From Sorghum bicolor (taxonomy: Eukaryota > Streptophyta > Magnoliopsida > Poales > Poaceae): DNA of 64,000 bases. The notes under the pieces are model-generated. The model had not been told where the DNA came from. It searched no databases and saw only the letters and a program-made list of their open reading frames with translations. The DNA is taken from contig NC_012879.2 in NCBI RefSeq assembly GCF_000003195.3, positions 26,686,949 through 26,750,948 of the forward strand, read 5' to 3'. A program made the position numbers and the translations under genes. Every line of letters starts with the position of its first letter. The stretch's first letter is position 1. Below are positions 1 to 11,100 of the stretch, one piece after another.

Positions 1-372
1 TGGGATGTTTCATTGTTTTATATATACCGTTTATATTATAAATTGTATAGTAAATTAAATATTTTGCATAATGTTTTTTAAACAGTGATATATATTGTAA
101 TTTGTTTTAATGTACACATGAAAAATTTTAAACTTAAATATCTTATTGTATTTTTAAAATTTGCAATGATTCTCTAAGAAATGTTTAGTATTTTGTTAAT
201 CCAAAACAATATTATTCCAATAAATTTACAAAAACTATATCCAATGAACGGGAAATTTATTTTCACATCATATTGACGTAAAACTTTTTATTTTTGTTAT
301 TTATTACTAGGAATGCTAGTTGGGTATAATTTTCATCAAATAAAAAATCATATAAAAATATATATCTTGATG

Positions 373-943
373 AACACACCATTTGACCGAACCCTAGATT
401 GTCCCAAATGGAAAAGTCATGAATACAAAGTTTGCTACACTCATCAAGTTCTACATGTTGTCTAATGGTCAACTTTTCATTTGGAAAAGTTTGAACCACT
501 GAATTTTGAATTTTCATAGAACTCATAGCCACGCAGCGGTTTCGGAACCTTAGATGGTCTCGAATGGAAAAGTCATGAATTCAAATATTGTTCCACTCAT
601 CAAAATCTACATTTCATATATAGACCACTTTTGCATTTGACAAAGTTTTGGGAAGGTGTAGTTGAAAATCCACAATTGACACATATAGTTTCATATAGTT
701 TGTGTGAGACTCAAGAATTGGTGGGTATTGTTAACTTAGACTTTCTCAAATGGAAAAGTTGTGTATATAAAAAGTTTAGATCTTGAAGATATCTAACAAC
801 TTGGTATTCAAAATATTTTCATTGGAAGTAATTTAGTTTGTTATTTGACCAAGTTTGACCAAAACCCGTCTTGGATTTTATAGAAATGTAATTAGGATTG
901 GCTCAAAATTATCCAAATAGAAAAATGGACAATATATAAAATA
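373..943. repeat. Direct repeat, copy 1, in CACTA non-coding region
   Basis: The stretch starting AACACACC(A/C)TTTGACCGAACC is repeated about 679 bp downstream with only scattered mismatches. It contains repeated short words such as CCAAATGGAAAAGT and TTTGACCAAGTTTGACC. No coding frame of interest is present. Confidence 0.85.
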
Positions 944-1051
944 TAGATCTTGATGATCTCTAACAACTTTGTATTCAAACTTTTTTCATTTGAAGTCATC
1001 AAATGGGCTATTTGACCAAGTTTGACCAAAGTCAAAGCATTGGTTTTTACA

Positions 1052-1633
1052 AACACACCCTTTGACCGAACCCTAGATTGTCCCAAATGGAAAAGTCCTG
1101 AATACAAAGTTTGCTACACTCATCAAGTTCTACATGTTGTCTAATGGTCAACTTTTCATTTGAAAAAGTTTGAACCACTGAATTTTGAATTTTCATAGAA
1201 CTCATAGCCACGCAGCAGTTTCGGAACCCTAGATGGTCTCAAATGGAAAAGTCATGAATACAAATATTGTTCCACTCATCAAAATCTACATTTCATATAT
1301 AGACCATTTTTGCATTTGACAAAGTTTTGGGAAGGTGTAGTTGAAAATCCACAATTGACACATATAGTTTCATATAGTTTGTGTGAGATTCAAGAATTGG
1401 TGGGTATTGTTAACTTAGACTTTCTCAAATGGAAAAGTTGTGTATATAAAAAGTTTAGATCTTGAAGATATCTAACAACTTGGTATTCAAAATATTTTCA
1501 TTTGAAGTAATTTAGTTTGTTATTTGACTAAGTTTGACCAAGTTTGACCAGAACCCGTCTTGGATTTTATAGAAATGTAATTAGGATTGGCTCAAAATTA
1601 TCCAAATGGAAAAATGGACAATATATAAAATAT
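1052..1633. repeat. Direct repeat, copy 2, in CACTA non-coding region
   Basis: Second copy of the repeat at 373-943. It ends near AATATATAAAATATA, after which the two copies diverge. The 108-bp segment 944-1051 separates the copies. Confidence 0.85.
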
Positions 1634-1690
1634 ACAAAGTTTGTTACACACATCAAAATTCACAATTCTCAAATATAGTTTCATACAAAG

Positions 1691-2879
1691 TCAAGCCGAC
1701 ACAACAGTGAACTTCTTGACGTATGACCCTTGGTTATGATCCTGCCGTAACCATGGAGTATCCTCATTGTTTAACAGAATGCTTGGGTCTTTGTTGACTA
1801 TGAAGGGCGGAATTCGATCATCCCTTTCATAATCGCCTGACATGTCTGACTTGTCCTCAATTCCGACAATGTTTCTTTTTGCCAGAAAGGACAATGTGGC
1901 GCTTTGGCTCATTGATGATTGAGTGGTCATCATTTTTTCCTCTCTTTGGTTTCGTAGACATATCTTTGACATAGAACACCTGACTCATGTCTGCAGCAAG
2001 GACGAATGGTTCGTCTTTGAACCCACTATTGTTAAGGTCCACGGTTGTCATCCCATACTCCTTGTCGACTGTTACCCCACCTCCGGTCATCTTCACCCAT
2101 TGGCACCGGAACAAAGGAACTTTAAAATTAGCTGCATAGACTAGTTCCCATATGTCTTCTATGCGTCCATAATATGTTTGTCTGTTCCCATTTGGATCCG
2201 TGGCATCCACGCGTACACCACTATTTTGGTTGGTGCTCTTTTTATCTTGGCCAACTGTGTAAAATGTGTTACCATTTATCTCGTACCCTTTGTATGTGAG
2301 GACATGCCATGATGGTTGCCTGGCCAACAAATAAAGCTGCTCATCAATGTTTTCATCACCTTGACATTTTTTGCGCAACCAATCGCCAAAAGTTTCCATG
2401 TGCTGACGCATTATCCTAGCTTCATTCTTCCCGGGCCACTGGGACCGTAGGAAGTCTTTGTGTACCTCAACATATGGTTCCACCAATGAGGAGTTCTGGA
2501 GAACTGTGTAGTGTGCTTTATTGAAGTAATCGTTTCCCATACCAATATATGTTTTCTTCCCAAGTGTTCCCTTTCCGCTGAGTCTGCCCTCGTGTCGAGA
2601 TTCAGGAATGCCAATTGGGTCAAGGTCTGGAATAAAGTCAACACAGAACTCTATTCCCAAGTGTACCTCAATATAGTTTGGTACGAAACTAGACTTTAAT
2701 AAGTGTGAATGAAGAGTTCTTGAGTTAGAATATTCCATCAAATTCTTGCACACGGCACATGGACAGCACATTAAACCGTCCCTCTTATTTGACTCGGCCA
2801 CACTTAAGAAATAGTGCACGCCATTAATGTACTCTTTGGAGCGCCGATCGGCATTATACATCCAATTACGTCTTACCAT
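1691..2879 (-). pseudogene. CACTA transposase-like protein, central domains deleted
   Basis: The ATG at 2879 follows a splice-acceptor-like AATGCAG. The first ~75 residues match the transposase-associated domain (WMYNADRRSKEYINGV, then a CPC..CKN segment). The frame then jumps to the region found after DUF4218 in intact TNP2 proteins (SRHEGRLSGKGTLGKK, RQHMETFGDWLRKKCQG) and continues into a DUF4216-type domain (RVDATDPNGN, YYGRIEDIWEL, PLFRCQWV, YGMTTVDL). The Transposase_21 catalytic domain and DUF4218 are absent, so the encoded protein cannot be a working transposase. The frame stops at 1857, but the family's C-terminal sequence resumes in another frame (NIVGIEDKSDMSGDY, then WLRQDHNQGSYVKK) down to 1691, which marks a frameshift near 1880. 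An upstream exon may lie above 2881. Domain names are from family knowledge; the deletion and frameshift are read from the sequence. Confidence 0.85.
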
Positions 2880-2974
2880 CTGCATTAAAGATAACATATA
2901 TATTATGAAAACCATGCACACATATAGTTTCTCATCTTATTGCACAACATGTCTAAGATACATAGTTGATTAAT

Positions 2975-3497
2975 TTAGGAAAGCTTGGCTACAACAAATA
3001 CAATCGCAACTTGCATTAAAAAAAACAAAACTAAAATGCACTTAAGCAACATAATTAGTTCGCGTCCGATCCCAACTATAATAGATAGATGATTCGCTTG
3101 ATCAACATCATTGAACTCCTTTCGTCGGCTCACTCCCTCACCACCTTCAGCCTCAACCACCTGTGCAAAAGATTTCTTAATGTGTTCAATGTATTCTTCC
3201 TCCCAGTACCAACCCGTACATCCGCCGGTACTGTCCCACTGAAATTAAAAGAGAGAATCAAAAGTTGAATTAATATCATTTAAAAAAATATGCACATATA
3301 TAAGCAAATGTCTGGAAATAACTCACATTACGATCTGGACACTTGTAGAATATACGACCCTTGTTTACTCCCTCTTTCAACACTTTGTACTCCATCAAAA
3401 TCTTCTGCCCACACTTGCCACAAGTAATGAGAGGGAGTTCCGGACGGTATCGCTTTTGAACCCGTTGAGAGACTGAAGACCCGGTCACGGTTGCCAT
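2975..3497 (-). CDS. GRF-type zinc-finger protein with C-terminal membrane helix, two exons
   Basis: Exon 1 (3497-3327, 57 codons) starts MATVTGSSVSQRVQKRYR and holds the GRF signature CGKCGQ...GRIFYKCPDR. At 3326 a GTGAGT donor follows the last codon. A TTTTAATTTCAG acceptor ends at 3239 and exon 2 (3238-2975) continues in phase with WDSTGGCTGWYWEEEYIEHI, typical of the second half of this family. The joined product is 144 residues. It ends in a hydrophobic segment (LIMLLKCILVLFFLMQVAIV), a likely tail-anchor or transmembrane helix. GRF zinc fingers in other proteins bind single-stranded nucleic acid; the role of these small grass proteins is unknown to me. It lies beside the CACTA transposase remnant in the same orientation, so it may be element cargo. 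No lesion is visible. Confidence 0.75.
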
Positions 3498-3758
3498 CTA
3501 CTATCCATACTCAATTTTTAAACAACTATAAATTCAACATTTACTAGTAAACATGTATGATACAATGGACATTATATGTAGTAATAAAAATAAATCAAGT
3601 GATATTAACAAACCAATTAATTTGAACTATCCTACTTTCTATGATCATAAAAATATACTATAATTCATTTTTGCAAAATACATTAAAACTAGGTCAACCA
3701 TAAATTATGATATATATATATGGATACTAATTCATGTGAATGATTCAAAATAACAAAG

Positions 3759-4556
3759 TGGATTTGAGCTAAAAAATGATGGGAACATCACAAGCCAAAA
3801 ACAACATGAAAAAGACAAGAAAGGCTCCAAGAACAACAATGGTGCTCTCGGTCTGGACAAGAAAGTTAGTCACCTCCAAGCACGAAGAGATGATGACGGA
3901 GTCGAAGAAGATCAACGATGGGCGTTGGAGATGAAGAACAAATGAAGAACAAGCAAGAAGAAGCTCCAAGAACAACAATGGTGCTCTCGGTTTCAAATGG
4001 GCAGAGGGGAGGAGGGAGCCGGCCTATAAACCGGACCTTTAGCACCGGTTCAGGGCAAAAACTGGTGCTAAAGGGTTACCTTTTAGCACCGGTTTGTAAC
4101 ACAAACCGGTGCTAAAGGGTTTGCCTCGGCCCGTGGCTCTGGCCGGTGCTAAAGGGACCCCTTTAGCACCGGTTAGAGCCACGGGCCGAGGCAAACCCTT
4201 TAGCACCGGTTTGTGTTACAAACCGGTGCTAAAAGGTAACCCTTTAGCACCAGTTTTTGCCCTGAACCGGTGCTAAAGGTCCGGTTTATAGGCCGGCTCC
4301 CTCCTCCCCTCTGCCCATTTGAAACCGAGAGCACCATTGTTGTTCTTGGAGCTTCTTCTTGCTTGTTCTTCATTTGTTCTTCATCTCCAACGCCCATCGT
4401 TGATCTTCTTCGACTCCGTCATCATCTCTTCGTGCTTGGAGGTGACTAACTTTCTTGTCCAGACCGAGAGCACCATTGTTGTTCTTGGAGCCTTTCTTGT
4501 CTTTTTCATGTTGTTTTTGGCTTGTGATGTTCCCATCATTTTTTAGCTCAAATCCA
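3759..4556. repeat. Large palindrome, arms about 399 bp
   Basis: Bases 3759-4157 are the reverse complement of 4158-4556, with two adjacent mismatches that I found close to the centre (GGCTCTGG against GGCTCTAA). The right arm runs directly into the run of Ns. The arms carry subterminal units of the CACTA element. The near-perfect symmetry next to a scaffold gap makes a fold-back assembly error as likely as a true inverted duplication. Short open frames occur identically on both strands here and are not genes. Confidence 0.9.
4029..4287. repeat. CACTA subterminal repeat cluster (CCGGTGCTAAAGG units)
   Basis: At least eight copies of CCTTTAGCACCGG or its complement CCGGTGCTAAAGG occur in both orientations, spaced by 10-30 bp. 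Units of this type are typical subterminal repeats of grass CACTA elements, where the element-encoded DNA-binding protein is expected to bind. Confidence 0.75.
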
Positions 4557-4656
4557 NNNNNNNNNNNNNNNNNNNNNNNNNNNNNNNNNNNNNNNNNNNN
4601 NNNNNNNNNNNNNNNNNNNNNNNNNNNNNNNNNNNNNNNNNNNNNNNNNNNNNNNN
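4557..4656. other. Assembly gap, exactly 100 N
   Basis: A run of exactly 100 Ns, the usual placeholder for a gap of unknown length. It separates the palindrome from the putative CACTA terminus, so the true distance between them is unknown. Confidence 0.99.
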
Positions 4657-4682
4657 GCCATTTTGGGCATCGACCAATGCCT

Positions 4683-4697
4683 CATTCTGTAGTAGTG
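4683..4697 (-). repeat. Candidate CACTA terminal inverted repeat
   Basis: CATTCTGTAGTAGTG reads CACTACTACAGAATG on the minus strand, matching the CACTACTA(C/G) start of grass CACTA elements. Sequence to the right is Athila/Tat-like. The 3-bp target duplication would begin AGT at 4698; its partner lies outside the window. Confidence 0.55.
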
Positions 4698-6101
4698 AGT
4701 TAGGGCATAACTGTTATAATTTAACTCTGCTCTAAACCTGAACTTGTGGGAAGAGTACTTGATCTAAAGTCTAAGTCGTTAACGGATACGATATGGGATG
4801 GTTGAGCTGTTGTTTATCTGTTCCTAGAGATGCTAGAATTCTGGAGAATTTTATCTTTGAAAATCTTTAAAATGTTGCATGATGAGTTCCTATATGATGA
4901 GAGTTTAAATTCCTACCACAACCATATATACATGCTTGCAAGACTTTGAGCCACACATTTACTTTTTTACTGCTTATGAGCATTGGATGTGGTCAAGCTG
5001 TGTAGACCCTTAGGAGCTTGTCATGTGGTTAAAATCAAGATTCACTTGCACGTTCACTCACACATGCTCCTTCTACTCTGGAAGTACGCATCCACATATA
5101 TCCACCCATTTCCATCTCGGAAACCACTCAAAAATATTCTACTCCTAATCCGGGAGAGAATAGCCAAAAACATTTTTGTTTTCCCCTGTCAAATAAATGC
5201 TCAAGTTATCTTGGTTACTACCACTTGCTATATTATTTCAGGAAATGAGTGCTCTAAAAAAAGAAGATACGAGGAAATAATAAGGGGCAAGTGCCCGGAA
5301 CCTCGAAAGAAAAGAAAAAGTGAGACGAGAGGTAAAAATGGACAAGTGTCCGACAGTAGAATTAGGGGTACAAGATACCCACCTAAGAGAAAAGAAAAAG
5401 AAAATATAGAGCATCTCATTCTCCTCAAAAAGTTTCAAAAGAGCAAGAAAGGTATGTATCCCCTCAAAAGAGCAAAAATAGAATTAGACATTCACCATTG
5501 TTATCACCATCATCACCATACACCATTCATTCGCAACACATGCACATCTTGATTTGACTTAATGACTTGTTTCTCTGGATCCATGGTTTGACTATGCAAT
5601 AAATGACTTGTAAGTATGTATTAGTTGTCTCCCACCTATGAGCTCCAGATATCAAAACATTATTAGAGTATGGTGAGAGAGAAGGCAATGCCACTATGCC
5701 TCATACCAAAAATATCACATACTTTGAGAGAAGGCATACACCATTACTGCCTTGGTAAGGATCCAAAAATACCACAAAAGAGAGACTAGAGAGAGTCATA
5801 CAAGGAATCTCTGAGTTTTATTTGAAAATCTGCAAAAACTCCAGAGCTATAGTTAATCGAAGAACAAGAGACATTGCGCTTGACTAGACCGTTCTATCTT
5901 TTAACTGCTCAAGACACAAGTGATGGTTGCAAGCCCCATGGTGGAAGGTAAAATGAGTAAGTTTAAATCTTAACAGTTTACCCTAACCCAGAGATGAGAT
6001 CTTGTTTGAACGCATGTGTATCTTTAAGGCATAAAACCACTGCAAAAACTCTTGAGTCCATCTTTGCTCAGGGACGAGCAAAGGTTAAGCTTGGGGGAGC
6101 T
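4698..6101 (+). mobile_element. 3' non-coding internal region of an Athila/Tat-like Ty3/gypsy element
   Basis: The sequence is homologous to the reverse complement of 50277-52562 (for example around TCTAAACCTGAACTTGTGGG) and shares motifs with 58572-60486. It ends in a polypurine tract directly before an LTR, so it is the 3' end of a plus-oriented element whose coding part is missing. The 189-codon open frame at 4983-5552 falls in a purine-rich tract whose homologues in the other copies are not open, so I do not call it a gene. Two short palindromes, GGGCAAGTGCCC (5285) and GGACAAGTGTCC (5340), lie here. Confidence 0.75.
6091..6101 (+). promoter_or_regulatory. Polypurine tract of Athila/Tat-like element
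   Basis: TTGGGGGAGCT lies immediately upstream of the LTR start TGTTGACGG. It primes plus-strand DNA synthesis in this class. Confidence 0.75.
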
Positions 6102-7358
6102 TGTTGACGGTCCTTAATGCTCACATTTAACCGTTAACTAATCATGGAAAAGGATCTAAATGGAACCAACACCTAGACTTAGGGTTTTATCTGACAGAAA
6201 TCCACGAGTTTTGGTGTTTGTCTATTTCTGCAGGGGGTTATCAGGAAATACGGAAGAAAGGCCCACACGTCAGGTTTACATAGAGATATTAACATGCCGT
6301 GCAATTTTCTACCATCTAGAAGACTCCAGAAGCCACGGGAAGGAAGCGGAGGCCGAACGGGGCCAGGCACTGGGCGCCCGCCCCCTCCTAGAGTCCAAAC
6401 AGGACTCTCTTTCGGGATCAATCTCCACCGACCTAAAGGATCAAGGATAACCATTCAATCAATGTCGGTTTGATCCAACGGCTCATATTCACTTGAAGGG
6501 ACTACAAAACCAGACCCCCTGGCCCCTGGAGATCATACCTCTTCTACAGAATCAAAGTTAGGGTTTCAATCCTTCATCCATGTAGAGAGGATCCCTCTAG
6601 TTCTTCTACTTCTATCTCTAGTTCATCTAGATCTAGTTCTAGTTCATCTAGTTCTAGTTCTAGTTCCTCTAGTTCTAGTTTTAGTTAGTTATAGTTGTAA
6701 TCTAGAAAATAGGGAGAGAGAAGAGGAGAGCGGAGGAGGAGCCGGATCTGTCGTATCTTCCTCAATATTGTACTTTTGCAGCAACTGGTTCGTTCTTCAT
6801 CGTTCTCCAGGTTCTTTAATTCATAATTCCTTAGTTCTTTAATTACTTTTATTTACATTCAAGTTATTTATTGGATTCCCGCTTGCATCAACCACTCTAA
6901 TCTTTGAAACATTAGAGTAGTAATTAATAGATTAGACGTGGTGTTTAGTCTTGCAATTACCTGGAATTGCACCTAATCCTGCGGATCGTTGTGGTAGCCT
7001 TAGGGTAGTGACAGCCCTAACGGTCGATGTATTCCACCTCATTCGGATCGGTGTTTGTAGGACCGTAGTCAGACCTTCCTAGCCCCCTTCTCATCTCTTT
7101 CTGTGGTTAGTGCTCTGATGTCCCGATATAAATAATCTTTGAAGTAATTCTTGATTCTTAGATCAACTAGAGAACTCTCAAGAAACTTCCTCTCTTCCCA
7201 CCAAAAATAATTATATAGTTATCCTTGGCGATCTTGGATCTTAATTAGTACACTCACGTTCTCTGTGGAAAATCAATACTCTGGAATACTCCCGAGTGAA
7301 AGCTACATCGGTATCCGTGTGCTTGTGGATTTTTTTGTTTGCGTTTAAATACCCAACA
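6102..7358 (+). mobile_element. 3' LTR, Athila/Tat-like family, 1257 bp
   Basis: It starts TGTTGACGGTCC and ends ATACCCAACA (TG...CA). The same family occurs at 24325-25547, 48894-50276, 52563-53794, 57339-58571 and 60487-61939. It contains the family's GGGCGCCCGCCCC box, a heat-shock-like motif at 6319 and a decayed TATA position (CTACAAAACC near 6500, against CTATAAAACC in other copies). Confidence 0.88.
6613..6692. repeat. (TCTAGTTC)n low-complexity repeat inside LTR
   Basis: Imperfect tandem units of TCTAGTTC and TCTAGTTCA, likely grown by slippage within the LTR. Confidence 0.85.
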
Positions 7359-8160
7359 GGCAGCTAAGGACCGATCGTCGTATGTCCTCTTGTCATGTTG
7401 AACGCATGCCTGACACTTAGTTGGCCGGATAACTCGTTCCGACCGTGAAGCCTAGTAGTATGACTCAGGCCGGAAGACCGACAAGTATAAAGTGCGCACT
7501 ACCGGAGGAAGTGCGCTGTGCGGGGGGCCATTGGTGTAAGACCAAGGGCAGGTGATTTAAAAGTCCTGATCTTCATGGCAGAGTGGCAGCCGTGGGAGTG
7601 CAGCGCTGATCGGAGCCGTGATTCCTGAGTCGTACCAAAGGTGACTCGCTTGCTCTCCGACGGGGTTGCATGGGTGGCTGCTAGGAATAACCCTCCAGCT
7701 GGATAGGAATCGATTCGAATCACCATCTCTCTCAGATAGTGAGAACTTGATAGAGCAGCGGCAAACATAGCATTCACTAAGTACTAATGGTTCTTAATGA
7801 TGATGTTGAGGATAGCAAGAAAGAACATATGATGAAACTTGATATGTTTATTATTGTTTGTTAATAATCAAGTGAAGTCCTTAGTCTAGGTGCTAATCTA
7901 GTGGTAGGCTAATGATAATCAATATGATGCTTATAAGAATGGTTTATTATCCAATCTAAGCTTTTTGGGAAAAAGGTATAAGTCAGGCCAGCTACAATTT
8001 ATACTCAGCCTTGCATGATCTTTGATGTCTTTTATTTTGGTTAGATGGGTAAGTCTAGCTAAGTACATCCTCGTACTTAGGGTTTATTTCCCCAGCTGTT
8101 GCAGATGATATCTTCTATGATGGTTTCTGCAAGACCTACCTTCATCCCGCTGGGGATGAG
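7359..8160 (+). mobile_element. Old Tekay-like LTR fragment, left half
   Basis: Its reverse complement matches the element 1 LTR around 9229-9320 (GTTATCCGGCCAACTAAGTG, GCATGCGTTCAACATGACA), so it is a related LTR in the opposite (+) orientation. It is cut by element 1 and resumes at 23626. Its left end abuts the Athila/Tat-like LTR. The short frames inside are not genes. Confidence 0.75.
8156..8160. repeat. Target-site duplication of element 1 (left), ATGAG
   Basis: ATGAG directly precedes the LTR start TGTAACA and is repeated directly after the other LTR at 23621-23625. Confidence 0.93.
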
Positions 8161-11100
8161 TGTAACAAAACAGTCAAATTTATAAGAATTCAAGTGAATT
8201 AGCGACCACGGAGGCAGTCAAGCCAATGGACTTGAACCCATATAAACCCGGTAGTCCGACGAAATCTCAAAAGACCTCGATTCAACCAACATACAACCAA
8301 GATCGTACATGATCAAGCATCACCATCACAGATTACAACATTCATCACAGAACATAGTTTTACATCACATCAGAGTTTAAAGTGGTTATTACAAACCAAA
8401 GCAGTAGCGGAAACAAAGTAGTTTTGAAACAACAACAACTCAGTTTATAATACATGCCAGTTCCATGGTCAAGTCCCAACAAAAGCACAACTGAAGATAA
8501 AGGAGGTGATCACGCCCATGATCTATTCGTCATCCGCAGCCGGGTGATGACACTTAGCACAGTAGCCGTGGTAAACGACATCATCTGCAACAGGGTAAAT
8601 AAAACCCTGAGTACGAGAATGTACTCAGCTAGACTTACCCGTCATAAACCAGAAATAAAGTGACACCAAGGAGTATGCAAGGCTGATCTTTGAGGACTGG
8701 TTTGACTCACCTTTTGCATAAAAGCCTTTGTTGTAAGTAATTCATGTATCATAATTCAGCAGCAAGTTCATTACTTAGCGACTATCCACTAGATTAGCAC
8801 CTGCTCTAAGCATACACTTGAGGCTTTAAGCATTACAATAATAACCATATCCGGATTATCACATAGCTATCAACATTCTCATTATAACATTAAGTTTATT
8901 TAGTGAATTCTACGTTGCCGCTGCCCAAGTCAAGTTCTCACTATCCGGGAGAGACGGCGATTCGAATCGATTCCTATCTAGCTGGAGGGGTATTCCTAAC
9001 ACTCACCCAAGCATACTTTATGACGGCAGCTCGGATCACCTTTAGCACAACTCCGGACAAATTCGCGGGTCCGTACGGCGCCGCACCCCCAGGGACCGCC
9101 AATCTGCCAGGGTCAGGACTCTAACCTGACACCTCGGTCTTACGCCATTGACTCCCCGCACATCCTTACTACCAACCGGGGTGCGCACTTTAACTAGATC
9201 CGGGTATCCGGCCGGAGTTGCACTCGTAGGCTTCGCGGTCGGAACGACTTATCCGGCCAACTAAGTGATAGGCATGCGTTCAACATGACACGGGGACGTA
9301 CAGCGATTCGGTCCTTAAACGACAAGGACGGGGATAGGTTCACACCCAAGACCTCCATGCCTGGTTGCTGCACTATCATCGTCCCGCCCGGTCTCAAGTT
9401 TATTATTACCACTTAATGCAACAATATATAACCATAGTCATTTGATAGCTGAATATGATAATAAAATAGTAGGAGGCTTATAATGCTCCGGGGCTTGTCT
9501 TCAACGTAAGTAGAGGGACGATGGTCCGGGCACTCCGGCAAGTCCTCCTCCTCCTCAGCTCCTTGAGGTAGCTCCCCTTGCTGTCCTTCCGGCTCCGGCA
9601 GCTCGAACTCCAGCACCGTTACTCCCTTGGGTACACCTATGTATGCATGACAAGGAGATGAATATAGAGAATGCTCATATGATGCATGATGTCATGACGA
9701 GGATCCAAATGGACATAAACAAGGTATAACATGAGCATAACCCTTAAGATTAAGTGAAACATGGGCTAACGAGTAAGTGCGTACTTCTTCTCTGGTAGAG
9801 AGACTAAATAGACAAGTTAAACAATTTCTAGCTACTCCTACTCAGCCACTGGTTTAGTAGGCAAACCAACCAGTCAAAAGTTTCAGCCATAACTCAAGCA
9901 TCTTTTAACCAAACTAAGCAAGCAAGTACTTTCTGGAAAGCTTAGCAAATTGTCTACAATTCACTTTTAGACATCCCAGACTGATTCCCAACTTAAATAT
10001 GCTAAAACCTATAAAGTTGGCTGGCTGCTCTGGAAATTCCAGAGAGCAAGCACTTTGCGGCAGCTACTTGCAACATGCACAACTTTCAAACTACTCCACC
10101 AAATGTCATGAAATTTGGACACGAAGTAGATCAGTAAGTTAGCTACAAGTTTGTTGTAGACAAGTTTCCCAGAAAACATCATCTTCAATTAGTTCTTAAT
10201 CATTTGCTATCAGCTGTACAGAAATACTCTAGGAAAGGCAAAAATAGCTAAAATAATATTTTACACATATTGAGAATGTATCAAAACAACAATTCAATTG
10301 CACCAGTAGGTAGAACATATCTAAGAAACACCGGAAAACATCATGGCAAGGTCTAAAACCAATTCTATCCTCACCTTTTTCATTTATTTAATTATTAAGG
10401 TGTTTTAATGAACATGCATTCCAATTGTTCCAAAAATCCTAAGAAAATTACAGCAAGCTCCTTATGCTGACATAAGATCACTGTAAAAGTTTTAGAACAT
10501 CTGCACATACATATTGTGAGATACAAAAATAACAAGCTAGCAAAGGCATGCAAGGCATAAATGTGAAACCTCATCAAAAAGTGTCAAACAACAGATTTCA
10601 GATTTTTCCTAGCTTTGTCTACACATAAGTACAACACTCAGCAAGTTTCATCACAAAAGGAGCTATAAATAATTTATTAAAAATATCACAAGAATCTCCT
10701 ATTTAAGCAAGAACTATTTTTAACTCCTCACCCAGGCTTCCAAAAATCATGATAAATTTACCAGAGCCTATCCATATCATAAGTAACAGTACCCTAAATT
10801 TTCATGGACAGCAAATCAATAGATTTTAAGATATAATTACCCATTAAAAATCGAAGATTAATTCATATCTATTTATTTATGCAAAAACATGGCATGTTTC
10901 ATATTTTTATTAAAAACTAGACTTATGCTGGAACCTAGCAAAATTGGAACCATGTCATTGGGATCTCTAAAACTCTAGATATGAATTTTACAAAAACAGC
11001 ATTGGCTCTGAAAAAACAGTGACCAGAGGGGTGAGAGAGGAGAGGCTGACACCCGTGACCCGCGCGTCAGTGAGACAGAGCAGAGGAGATGCTCGTCGCC

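Larger units (their letters stand above)
1..4697 (-). mobile_element. CACTA (En/Spm-type) DNA transposon, partial, one end in window
   Basis: This segment holds a TNP2-type protein remnant on the minus strand, a GRF zinc-finger gene on the same strand, repeated CCGGTGCTAAAGG subterminal units and a terminal CATTCTGTAGTAGTG, whose reverse complement begins CACTACTACAG as expected of CACTA termini. The other end lies left of the window, so no target-site duplication can be tested. Bases 1-372 and 3498-3758 are AT-rich and I see no gene in them. A 100-N assembly gap interrupts the right end. Assignment to CACTA is firm from the protein; the exact right boundary is an inference from the terminal motif. 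Confidence 0.8.

Noticed and set aside
3769..4546. Pairs of identical 65- and 75-codon frames on opposite strands
   Set aside because: They are mirror images produced by the palindrome.
4983..5552. 189-codon open frame as a protein gene
   Set aside because: It lies in the conserved 3' non-coding region next to a polypurine tract, is low-complexity and is not open in the homologous copies.
7499..7777. 92-codon minus-strand frame
   Set aside because: It lies in an old LTR fragment; the equivalent LTR positions elsewhere give different short frames.
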